DNA of 64,000 bases from Rallus limicola (Eukaryota; Chordata; Aves; Gruiformes; Rallidae), in the NCBI GenBank assembly GCA_022605955.1, contig JAKCOZ010000014.1:17056001-17120000 (forward strand), given 5' to 3'. The translations under genes and the position numbers were made by a program. The notes beneath the pieces were generated by a model. It saw only the letters and a list, made by a program, of their open reading frames with translations. It was not told the origin of the DNA and made no database searches. Shown piece after piece: positions 38,622 to 49,459 of the stretch; positions within the stretch are counted from its first letter, which is position 1; each line of letters opens with the position of its first letter.

Positions 38622-41600
38622 GGCAAGCTATCTATGCATGCTGCCTAAAGATACACAAGCTTAATTTGAGAAGACAACATTTTTCCCTTCCTTAAGAATG
38701 ACTGCAGCCAGAGATACGATACACGCAGGGACTGCTTGTTACTAAATCTGACTTACTCACACAACCACTTTGGGTGGTAAGCAGCTACTGTATCAGCAGC
38801 AGGCTGAAAGTGTTGTGCCTTTCAGTTGCTCACAAAAGGTATTCCTGACACATCCACATACATCAACTATATACAGCACATGTACACACCATTCCCTCTT
38901 AGTCTGACAGGGATTTATGGAATTGGTTGGTACCTGCAAAGCAGGTTCATATGTGAATATGAACAGCAGGGATGCTAAGTGTGGACTTTTTCAACTAGTG
39001 AGCACAAGATGTGATATAAAAGACAAATGTTAGCCTTGTTGGTACTTTCATTAAGTGAAAGTAGTCCAAGTATCTATTCCTATTTCCTACTGTCATGTTC
39101 TACATATTGTAAATACAGGTTCATTGGTGTAAGTTATATATGCTCCATAATGATTCAATGTTATGCTGCTGATTGTATGATTTTAGAGCTGGAATTTTCA
39201 AGGGAGTTGTGTGCCTAAATCCTGTAAGTTTCTCAAAAGTTTTAACACCTTTTTATTTTAGGACCTAGGGATAGAAAAATTAGGAAGTTTCCTTGAGCAC
39301 AGGAGAGTGCTGAGCTCAAAAAGAAGGTTTACCTCATCTGTGATATATACTCTTCAGCAGCTGATTTGCTACTTTATCAGCTGCTTTATCAGATGCAAGA
39401 CAGTACACAAAGTTATGACACGTCATAGCAAAATAACTTTTAATTCCTTCAAAATTTCATTTGCTGTAAAGAACAAAATAATTCAGTCTTTACACCTGCA
39501 TTTGCAAGAGCACCCTAATTGTATCAATTAAATAAGTCATTCCATTTAGGAGGGAGTTTTCATTATCCTCGATTCAAGAGAGAAGACTAACATTATTCAG
39601 TGATTTTTTACAGAGGTCCCTCAATTTTTAATTTTTTTCCCCAAATTTCATTTTACTTCTATTTCGTTATAATTAACCAATTTCCTATCTCTGCATGTTC
39701 TCTCTTTATTTCCTAAGTAATCTCATTGTCCTTCAGTTCCTGTCAGTCAGAGCTATTATTACTTCCCACTTTAGAGCAAAGACTTCAGATGTGCAATACA
39801 GAGGTAAATCAGGCCCCAGACCAGCAATGAGCTAATTAAACTTTTACTTTCTCACTCAACCTGAAAAGGTGGTAATAATTCCATAGCTCGAACAGAATTC
39901 ACTTCAAGGCTTTCCTGTCATATTTAAGCTTAAGAAAACACAAGCCTAATAGCATGAAGAGCCTAAGACAAGGTATATTCAATCACAGCTAAATTGTATC
40001 TGCCAATTTCTTTTTTCATCTCTTTACAGCATACCATAAGGGGAAGGGAGCTTGGGGATTGTACACCAGAGTACAAAGGGTACATAAGAGGTCGCTGACT
40101 GCTTTAAAGAAGAACCATTTCACAATGCAGAACCTGTATATTCCCCTATGAGATATTGCATCCCTAGTGCTTGGCAGAGGGAGGGGGGGGAGGCTTTAAG
40201 TTACAACCAAACAACCAACAAATAGACCATGATGTCCTTTTATGCACGCATAGAAGGTATTGCCTATTAGAAGGGCAATCAATGCAGTTATACAAGAAAC
40301 CTAGGCAAAAAATACCACAGAACAGCTAAATCTGAGCAATCTTCCGGTAAACTCTATGGAACTCATGGTAAGCCCCATGAAATTGTAGGTACTAATAGCC
40401 ACAAGCAATAAAAAGAGTCAATAGGATATTTGGTTGTCTAGGTAGACGTCAGAATGTAGCTATGCCTGAAGATGTGATGCAGCAGCATATAGCAATGAGG
40501 GTTTTGATGGAGACTTATCCTGGCTTAGTTCAGAGCTGCCTTTCTAAAGCTCATATTAGGGCTAACTATAGACACAGACAGACACATAGGCATGAGAAAA
40601 CATCTTCAAAGTGAAAACACTGCCCCCATTGCTCTGGCTTAGAGGAGAAGCAAAACATTGAGCACACCCAAGCAGTTCAGCACGCTGAACCATGCAACAA
40701 GATCCCAGTTCTCACCCAGTTTGCGTGCACACCACAGGAGGAGTTATGATCTGATGACTCAGGAGGAGAAGAGTCATGCCCAAGGCTGCTGACAGCCCTT
40801 ACACTTGCCTTTCCCTGGCTCCTATACAACCTGCCCTAGCCGACCACTGCAACAGAATCACTAATTAAGCAGGTTCCAAGTGATTCATAAGCCTCTTTGT
40901 CTTTATGTATGGAGTCTGAAAATACACTTTTGCTGACACAGCTGAAAAGCTATGAGCTGCCTCTGGAATGAAACACACCACTGAGACACATTTTGGCTAA
41001 AATGTCCTGCATTTTATCCTGCATCCCTTTATGAATGCAACTAAATACAATCAAATATTTTCTTTGTCCATGAAGCTGCCATGATGGACTCACATGGAAG
41101 TACTACATTTGGCAGCAAGGCTCTCCTATCTTCACCTTCCAGTGACAATAAACCTCTTACAAACCAAAGAAAGCTTTGGGTGGATTCCAGTTCTCTCTGT
41201 ATGTATCTGAGGTCTTTGCCTGATACTAGTTATTTTGAAGTCAACAAAACTGAAATACACATTTTCATGTCTTGGAAATGGAAAACAATGAAAACTGGTA
41301 CCACAGCTCTTATGTATCTGCAATGGGAAATGTGTTCAAGCTTTTTTTGCATAAAAGAGAAGACATATTTCTAAACTGGCTTTTCAGCATATTAATGTGC
41401 TAATATATTTCAGACATGCTGTTTTCAACTGATATATTCAAAAAGTTTATCCAGTGCTTCCTCATAAAAAATAAATACCTTCTTTGCATATATCTCTTCT
41501 AAAACCTCCTTTGACAAGACTTCTTTTCAATACCTTCTCTGTGCATTTTACATTAACTGATGCAAAAATGAGAAATGTAAATAATGTTTGATGGAAGTTT

Positions 41601-44470
41601 ATCTTTACACCTAGAATACTCTAGAAAATTGTTAATGTTGTGCAGGATTGGGCAGAAGAGACAACACTTTCCTGCATTTTGTTCTAATTTAAGAGAATTA
41701 GAGAAATGCACGTATTCTTTTCTCCTACCAACAGTCCAACCTCAAAACATGTGAAGGCTAAGAGATGACATCCTCAGCAGTAGGTTCTGCTCAGAGCTCT
41801 GTACTGACCACATGCTGGGGTCATTAGAGCTGAATTTCAACAAGGAGGAGATGGGTCCAGACACACTGCACACATTATCACTGAGATGCGTTTTAGTGAA
41901 AGCCTCCATCAGGCTGCCACCTGCCCATCCAACCCTGGTGTTAGGTACTCTCAGGACTGGCGGCACCTTCCAACAACTGACAAAATCAAAAGAAAACTCT
42001 CCCTGTAGTGACTGAGTACAAGAGGGATTTTGGCTGAACCACACAGCAGAAACCAGAGACTTGCATGGATCCAATTACTGTTAAGAGATTGCTTGTGCTG
42101 AGTTATCACTGGAAGATCCCTTTGGCCATTTGATTGCTGATCCTGTCACCAAAGGGGCACTGGCAGATTTCTCTATTTGTGTAAGAACTCCTGTAATCCA
42201 TTCCCTATCAGTCTATTGCGTGCTTGGAGCTCCAGTTGCAAGCCCTGAAGCACACTTAAACATACTGCACTAAATGAGTCATCCTACTCTGTGTGTGACT
42301 TCAGACCAGGAAATTGAGCTGACTGACTCCTTGCATGAGACACAAAACCAGGACCTGCTTCCTGCCTGGTAAAAGCAGTGCCATTAGTGGCCTAGCAGAG
42401 TGATGTGCCATGAACTATGGAGAAGAATTGCTAGCATGGCTAGAGGGAAAGTCTAGGGAAAAGCAACAGCAGTAGGGTGAAGCTCAGACGATATCCGGAG
42501 TGGAACATTGTACATTGTTCATCCTGTTATCTTATTGCCATTCCTGCAGAATAAAAGTAGTATAAAAGAATCATTATCACAGACACACTGCACTCTTCAG
42601 TTTCAAATGGACAGAACCAGGTGAAGTAGATACCAACTGTGACAAGCATCTCAAAACTGCCATACCATAGAGACATAACTAGTCTTCAAACAGTCTGTGA
42701 ACTCAAAGGCCAACTTGTTTTAAATTAAGAGCTACCTCTTCTAATAAATTCCTGCTGTTCCTTTTTGATCGAACAACCCTTCTATTTAATCAGAAGAAAG
42801 GAGCTCTTTCTTTATACCTTTCTTTATCTGGATATATTGAAAAACAGGAAGAAAATCGTAATATGAATTAATTATTCATTGAGTCCCACAGTCTTTTCTT
42901 TGTGTATTTCAATTTTCTACCTTTGCTTTTATTTTTTTGATAGTAAAGGATGGCTTTATATTTCTATGAGTAAGATTTGATTTTGTTTCTAACATCACTT
43001 GCTACATTTGAACAAAGCAAATCTCTTAGGACTAAATGTATTCAACAGTGGCCTTTCATTTCAGGCATCTTTCTTTCAGGGTCTGTCCACTGAGATATGT
43101 GCAGTCTGATTTTTAAGGTTCCTGTGCTCCCAGTGCTCCAATTCCAGCAAGGACTGTGAGTGCTATGCACATTTGAAGGTCACATCTAAGCCTGTGAGTA
43201 GCAGAAACAGCCACAGCCAGGATTGGTGGTTTCACACAAGAGAATTCAGCTCCTCTGAGGTGTTGGGGAGCACAGAGAGAAAAAAAAGAAAAGAAAAGAG
43301 GATTCTATGGATTTTATTCTGGGAGTTACACGAAGTTGTGCTGGCATGCTGCTGAGAGTGATGAGAAGTTAGGATAGGGTATGGGTAAATGTGTTGCAAA
43401 CTTAGTTGCAATAACCTTTTCCATCATTTCCAGTGTTGCCAAATGTCTTGATTTGGCTGGAAGCATCATGAGTTTTGACACCTCTTGTAAAGAACCCAAA
43501 TGACTAAATAGCAGTTTTCTTAAGTTATTTTCTTTATGTTTTTGGTAAAATTTCTGATATATACGGAGAATTACCTAGCCATTTGAAAACTAGATGACAG
43601 AAAACAACTAAAATGGAGGTAAGATTCGTATTTCCTAATCTTTTATCCTTTAATGATCTCACAAGCTGGGAGAGTTGATGCAATGCCCTGAAATGTGTGA
43701 AGTTGGCCTTGTCAACCTTTGTAATCCCTGCTATAATGACATGATTCATTGGGTCAGATGTAAGCAATGAGTCTAGGATTTCATGCTTTTAAGATTTTGT
43801 TATGCTGGGTTTGATGCTCTGGCATAAACTGCCAAGGCATAGCATCTCACTTGGTCCTGCGAGAAGCAATAGTTAGGATGACCATGAAGCCAGTAGTGAA
43901 AATTAAAACACGGAGTTGGCAGGCATTACAGCTGCACAGTCCTGCTAATAAATGTTTATGTATTAGGGCCTCCTCATGATAATTCAAATGGATTTAATGC
44001 TAAGTACCAACAAATCTGCTGGAAGTTGCATGTGACCATCAGGATGCCATTAGGGATCTAAACCACAGCAGTTTGACAGTTAATAAGCCTTTTGGAATTT
44101 AAAGCTCTTATCTCAATTTCAAAATTAGTTTTGGTGCAGAGAGGGTCAATCTTCTGCTAATCTACCTCAGCATTAGAAAAAGTTGGGTTTTCTCCATTAA
44201 CTATATAAAGATATTACAAAGAAACCCAAGTGTTAATCTAGTAAGGGAAAATAGGGCTGTACGGGCTGCTGTTGCAAAATTTTTAAGGATCAGGTGTACC
44301 AAAACACAGTGGATAGCTCAGAAGAGAATATCTCAGGCTCAATCCCATTAGGTACAGTACTGTGATCCTCAGGAAGGTTACTGGTTTGATGAATCAGATA
44401 CAGGACTCCCACAACTTTGCAGAATGAATATCGGTATATGTAATATTTATGGAAAAAAAACCAAGCATAA

Positions 44471-44496
44471 CAAAACAAAACAAACAAACAAACAAA
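44471..44496. repeat. (CAAA)n simple repeat
   Basis: CAAAA and CAAA units in tandem (caaaacaaaacaaacaaaca and onward), an ordinary short tandem repeat. Confidence 0.85.
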
Positions 44497-46140
44497 GAGG
44501 AAGAAACCAAACACTAAAACCAACCCACTCTGAAATAAAGACCAGAAAAAAAGACACTTCACTGATAAATCCAAACAATCTACTACTTTTCTCCCCATCA
44601 TTTCAATTCAGCCTGTATTTTGTCTTCCTAATCTAAGACTCTTCAGACAAGAATTACCTCTTCTGAGAGATGTTGGGGAAGTTCCTATAATCTAATTTAG
44701 CAGCAGACTGTTTCACCACAGGCACTGATATAACCAGAATGGGAAGATTTAAGCAGCACATCTGTGCAGCTGCACCAGGTCAGCTAATGTTGGAGTGCAG
44801 ATCACACACCAGTGATGATGAGGCCTAAAGCTGTTTTAATACCGCTTCTCTGTCAGAAAATCCATGCTTGATATATCAATATTCAGAACCCATGCAAATC
44901 CACAATGCAGAACGATTTTTTTCAAACATTGCTAAACTTTTCAGTGTTTCTACAAATATTACAAGAACAGATTTGCTGTTGGTTTGTTAGTTGGTTTTTT
45001 TTTTCCAAAAATGTCCATTTTTATTAGTGTGCTGCTCTATTTATTCTAGCAAAATTGTTTACCAGTTCACATATGAAATCTTCCAGACTTTGCAACGCCA
45101 ATCAGAAACTAAGTTTTCCTGGAATAGTAGGTAATGCTGCTAGTTTAACTGTGATTCAGATCTCCTTTTATGTAGGGGCACGAGTCTCCCCAGTTTTAAT
45201 GGATGACCAGACTGCAAAAAGGCAATGAAGCACCTAAGTGTTTTGTGAATTGGAGCACTTTGTAATACTTTAATTATGTAGCAGCATAAGTCCTAAAAGT
45301 CATCTCTGCTAACAGTCAGAATATTGCTGTTTAAATTGCATGTGGGTCCTGTTTTAATTAGTCATTGCTAGGTGGAATTTTAAAAACCTCTCTGAAATGA
45401 CAAAAACCTAACAATTATCTCAGTAGTTCAAATCAAGCTTATTTTTGCTTCTACAGTTATAATTAGGCCTTCAGTTATTAATGCCACACACAATGGCACA
45501 AATATTTTCCTAAACATTCAGGCATGATTCAGTGTAACAGGGAAGCTTTGCTATCACTTCTTTCCAGGCACACATCATCTGGGGTGAAAACCACTGCAGA
45601 GAGAGGCAAGGGTGCTTGAACCCTGGCTTCAGCACTCTGACTGGTATGGTCTATGAGACAGGGAAACTCAAAAAGACCTGGGCATCCCTGAGAGGTAACA
45701 AGCCTCCTTTTTTGTGGCTTTTTCTTTGAAGGACATAAACACTCTCAGTTATACAAGGGAAAAAATAAACCCCACAGATCAACTACCACAGATTCCCTCA
45801 GGAGCAGAAAGTTGTGGTTCTCGACATCTGCTCCTACTCCATATGGAGGCAACAGGATTTTTGATCCAAGTCTTTAAAACAAACCTTTAAAAAACATCTC
45901 TCACCTGTATTCTAGAAATACTGTAACACCCTACATGGAATTGGCATCGAGCAGAAAATATTTCAGCATCTGTCTTAATCATGACAGCCATCTTAATGAA
46001 AAATAGCAGTGACTTCATTACTTTATCTTCTGCAGGGAACACTTGTACTTTTAAATGCAATTTCTTAATCGCAATGTGGTATGGAATTACTGTAAGGCAA
46101 AGGCAAAAAACCCTACCTAATTGCAAATTCCTCTTGGATT

Positions 46141-46172
46141 CCCTGCCCCCTCCCCCCCAATATAAACCCCCC
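46141..46172 (-). other. G-run cluster on the sense strand
   Basis: The plus strand has C runs of 3, 5, 7 and 6 separated by 2, 1 and 8 nt. On the CPNE4 sense strand this is a quadruplex-like motif, but one loop exceeds the usual 7-nt limit, so the call is weaker than the tract near 23.6 kb. Confidence 0.35.
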
Positions 46173-48089
46173 ACACTGTACATCAAAACTTTTAATACAT
46201 CACTGATCTTTTTAAAACATGACATAGCTACATAAACAGCTAGTCTCAGAAAAAGAATATGCAAGGCTAAGGTCAAGTTATTTTTTTAGAAGGTAACTTA
46301 TGTAAAAAGCTCCAAACAAAAGTATACTTTGCACAGATTTCCTCAGCTATAAAAACAATCACAGAATAAAAAAGAAAGGAAAAAAAAGCCAATGTCTCTA
46401 GAAATAATTGTCAGTTTTGCAGAGCGGGTGTTTTTCTGAATCTACTCAATTACTGAGATGTTCCTGGGTTAAAAACTGAAATCTAAACTTGTGCTGGTGA
46501 TGCTTGGACCAAGTCCTGGACACATGAGGGAAAATTGCAAAGGGTCTATCCACTCCAGGTCTCAAAATTAAAGTTGAAACTGTGCTTAAATTCCACTTTC
46601 TATGGATAAAATATTACATAGGTGATTGTTATAGGGTATCATCCAGAGGCTTGACATTCAGAGAGAAGGGACCGCTTCGATGTTACCTGCAGTGATGTAC
46701 TCTCTAGAGGTACAACAAAAATGAGAAACTAATATAGTTCTCATGTTAGATACCATGCAGTCCCTTCTGAGAGAAGTTTTTTGCTTCTGTAGTTACCTAT
46801 GGAGATAGCAATACTAAAATAAAGCATGGAAAAGAGCTGCCAGAAGATCTAAGGTGGCAAAAAGTATTGCTGGCTTGTGTTGGTGGCAGACTATTTACTG
46901 TCTACTGTAGTAATCTGAAAATCAAAATCTTTCTGGAAAGGCACTGCTCAACTCATGAGATGCTCTGAAGTCTTTGTGAGGTATTCTGAAGGGCAAAATA
47001 TTCCCACACGACACATATCATTACAAGAAGTGGGAGTTATTTCAAGGTGGTATGAAGTGCCATGGAAGCTTGTCAGGTGGCATATGGAAAATTTAAGCAG
47101 CGCGTGCAGGAGCGCACATATGGTTGGGAGGCTCTCAGCAGCACTAGGAGAAGTGGCCAACAAGCAGCAAGATGCTTTCTCTGACACTGCACCGATCACT
47201 TACAAGTAAAGACTTGTTGAATTGCCTTAGGTGTGTCCTGTGACAAACAGCAGACCATCAGGACTGTACAGCGTTCTCTTGTTCACGGCAGATGTACATT
47301 ATGACAGAGGTAGCTTAGAGAACGCATACGCTCTCCTGCACATACCATCCTGTTGGCAGAAAGGATGAAGGTGCTTATCAAACACACACTGGGTTTGACA
47401 GTGTTTCATAAAACTCCTGAAGAGCAGGGGGGCTGAAAGCTCTCCTCCTGAGCACTAAACAGCTACCCACACCTTCTGTCAAGTACATCTGTTATTGCCA
47501 ACCATACCGTCAACACCTCTATTTACAACTTAACACATTTTTAATTCATATCACTTCCAAACTGTGTGCACACACTACTATCCCCACCTGCTTTCCCAAA
47601 ACTCAACCCATGCAACTCATGGAAGTTTCATGTGAAACAGAGAACCAGTTTCTTGGGCAGCCCATTGGAGGCCACAAAGGGCTCCTGTGCTCCAAGCTGG
47701 GTAGCTGTAAACCAGTTTTAATCAAGAAATCTAGCCTCTACCTTAAGGGGCCTTAGATCTCTGACTGACAATTGCTGAGAAACTATAGAAAATAAATCAT
47801 TACCCAATATTTGCTTTGTTTCTAGTACCTTTCTCCATGCAATCCATCAATGGCAACGGTAGGAGACAAGTAGATGAACTAGGTACACCTTTGGTCAGAT
47901 GCTGGTCGTTTCTTGTAGGATGTCTCAGTGGCATAAGGCTGTAATAGCCAACCATAGCTAACTCTCTTTGGAAAAAGGAAGGCTGAATCTGTGCATATGT
48001 TATCAACTCTTGAGTGCTCAATAGGAATCCAGGTATTCCAGAGACAGAAGGACTTGCACAGACGTTAGGGACTGTCTACTCCATCCTTC

Positions 48090-48586
48090 CATCTGGTTCT
48101 GTCTCCAGGGCAGTCTGAGTGTGGCCTGCCCAATGTGGGGCTCAAACCCAAACCCCGAACCCAAACTCATGGCCCTGAGATTAAGAGTCTCATGCTCTAC
48201 TGATTGAGCTAGCTGGGCTCGGTCTGGAGCTGCACCAGAATCGCCTCTCTCCCCGCTCGCTCTCTCCCAGAGGAGAAACAGACAGAGCCTCCATGGGTTG
48301 GCATAAGGAGAGCTTACTGACAAAATCATGGTGAAACGGGAAAAATAACAGCCCACAGCAAATTTCACTCACACACGGTGATAACTCAGAGTACTGCATA
48401 TGAGGACCAACCTGACACCCCAGCCATACTGAGGCTGCCCTGGAGGCAACCAGGAGCACCCTTCCCTGACCAGCACCTCTTATGGGGGAGTGATGTCAGG
48501 TGGTCTGGAAAACAGCCTGGGCTAACTTAGCTCACCTGTGGTGGCTGCTTAGGGATATCAACTCTGGCCTGGCCAGAACCAGGACA
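48090..48586 (-). mobile_element. LTR-like element enclosing a tRNA-Lys-like sequence
   Basis: On the minus strand it begins TGTCCTGGTTCTGGCCAGGC, close to the start of the LTR family also present at 53751-54354, and ends near CAGAACCAGATGG. CTGGTTCTG and CAGAACCAG form matching terminal inverted repeats. TCCTTC flanks it at 48084-48089 and 48587-48592; the direct repeat extends to 8 bp (CATCCTTC, 48082-48089 and 48585-48592) if the termini are placed slightly inside. Six base pairs suit a retroviral-type LTR, 8 bp a hAT-type DNA transposon. The right end is much more LTR-like than the left. The tRNA-like part (48128-48218) lies near the 3' end on the minus strand. No coding frame is recognisable. 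Confidence 0.5.
48128..48218 (-). pseudogene. tRNA-Lys(CUU) pseudogene with expanded T arm
   Basis: The minus strand reads GCCCAGCTAGCTCAATCAGT, then AGAGCATGAGACTCTTAATC, TCAGGG and so on, ending GCCCCACATTGGGC. The acceptor stem pairs except for one mismatch and one wobble. The D stem GCTC/GAGC and the anticodon stem TGAGA/TCTCA are intact, and the loop CTCTTAA carries anticodon CTT (48183-48185, complement), so the source is tRNA-Lys. The T arm holds about 18 extra bases, apparently a partial duplication of a GTTTGGGTT block, which destroys the normal T stem-loop and the internal B-box spacing. It is therefore not a working tRNA gene. No encoded CCA follows. A retroviral primer-binding site would match only the last 18 nt, so the full-length similarity argues against that reading. 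Confidence 0.8.
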
Positions 48587-48778
48587 TCCTTCTAAGCTGC
48601 AGACCTACACTGAACACACTTCTATCACAGGCTTTACTTCTCACAAAGAACTAACAGGAGAGAAAAGTCAGGGGAGGCAGAAGAGCTACCATAAATCCAT
48701 ATGCACATGGAAGCATATTTAGATGTGTCTCTAAATTTTCACATATGTAGAATCTGCTCTGAAATCTGTTTTCCTGAA

Positions 48779-49342
48779 CAACTGTTAACAGAAGTGATAT
48801 TAGCCATCCAATAAAACACTTGTTAATTATATACACTGTTTACAAACATTGCATCTAAACACTGAAATTTTCTTTTTGGAGCATCCTATTGCCTGGATAC
48901 ACATGTACTTCAGCAGTGTCCACATAACATGAAGGAATTACATGAGGAGAAAGGTGGAAATTTACAATATCAAAACAAAGCCATATTACAGTAACATGCA
49001 CAAGACAGATGATGATTATCTTAAAGAAGTGGTAGTAAGCTGTAAACCTCTTTAGTGTTCAGTGGATGCGTAATGCACTTGCACTATAAACAAGACCAAT
49101 TGGTTTGGTTTCTGTTTTCAATGTCTGCCTCCTGTGTTGACGTTGCAAACACAGAGACCTTTCCGTTCACAGAATCACAGAACGTTGGGGGTTGGAAGTG
49201 ACCTCCAAAGATCATCTCGTCCAACCCCCCTGCCAGAGCAGGATCACCAGACTAAATCACACAAGAACACATCCAGGTGGGTTTTGAATGTCTCCAAACG
49301 AGACTCCACAACCTCTCTGGGCAGTCTGTTCTAGTGCTCTGT
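48779..49342. repeat. Duplicated unit, copy 1 (564 bp: CR1 3' end plus its flank)
   Basis: This block reappears in the same orientation at 56092-56590. It is made of about 388 bp of non-CR1 sequence followed by the 3'-terminal part of a minus-strand CR1. Copy 1 has 65 bp (49009-49073) that copy 2 lacks; 564 minus 65 equals 499, the exact length of copy 2, so there is no other net indel. By eye I count about 12 substitutions. The CR1 continues past 49342 in this copy but stops in copy 2, which marks copy 1 as nearer the source. Confidence 0.95.
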
Positions 49343-49459
49343 CACACTCTCACAGTGGCATGGAACTTTCTATGCTCCAGCTTGCACCCGTTGCCCCTTG
49401 TCCTATCACTGGCAATCACTGAGAAGAGCCTGGCTCTGTCCTCCTGACTCGGCCTTTAC
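49167..49459 (-). mobile_element. CR1 LINE 3' fragment
   Basis: The plus strand starts tcacagaatcacagaacgtt, then ggaagtgacctccaaagatc and ccaacccccctgccagagca, the complement of a CR1 3' end. It runs on through gagactccacaacctctctg and ttgccccttgtcctatcact to ctgactcggcctttaca. It is 5'-truncated, has no working frame and is little decayed, so it is fairly young. The first part is shared with the second copy near 56.4 kb. Confidence 0.93.

Noticed and set aside
39193..39270. Faint resemblance to an old amniote repeat (wording like ttttcaagggagtt..gcctaaatcc)
   Set aside because: Too short and diverged to support by eye; would need a repeat library.
45887..46276. 129-codon minus-strand open frame on the CPNE4 strand
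   Set aside because: Spans a C-rich simple tract and matches no copine segment or other family; treated as chance.
48128..48150. Possible retroviral primer-binding site for tRNA-Lys
   Set aside because: Similarity extends over the whole tRNA, including the anticodon arm, whereas a primer-binding site would match only about 18 nt.
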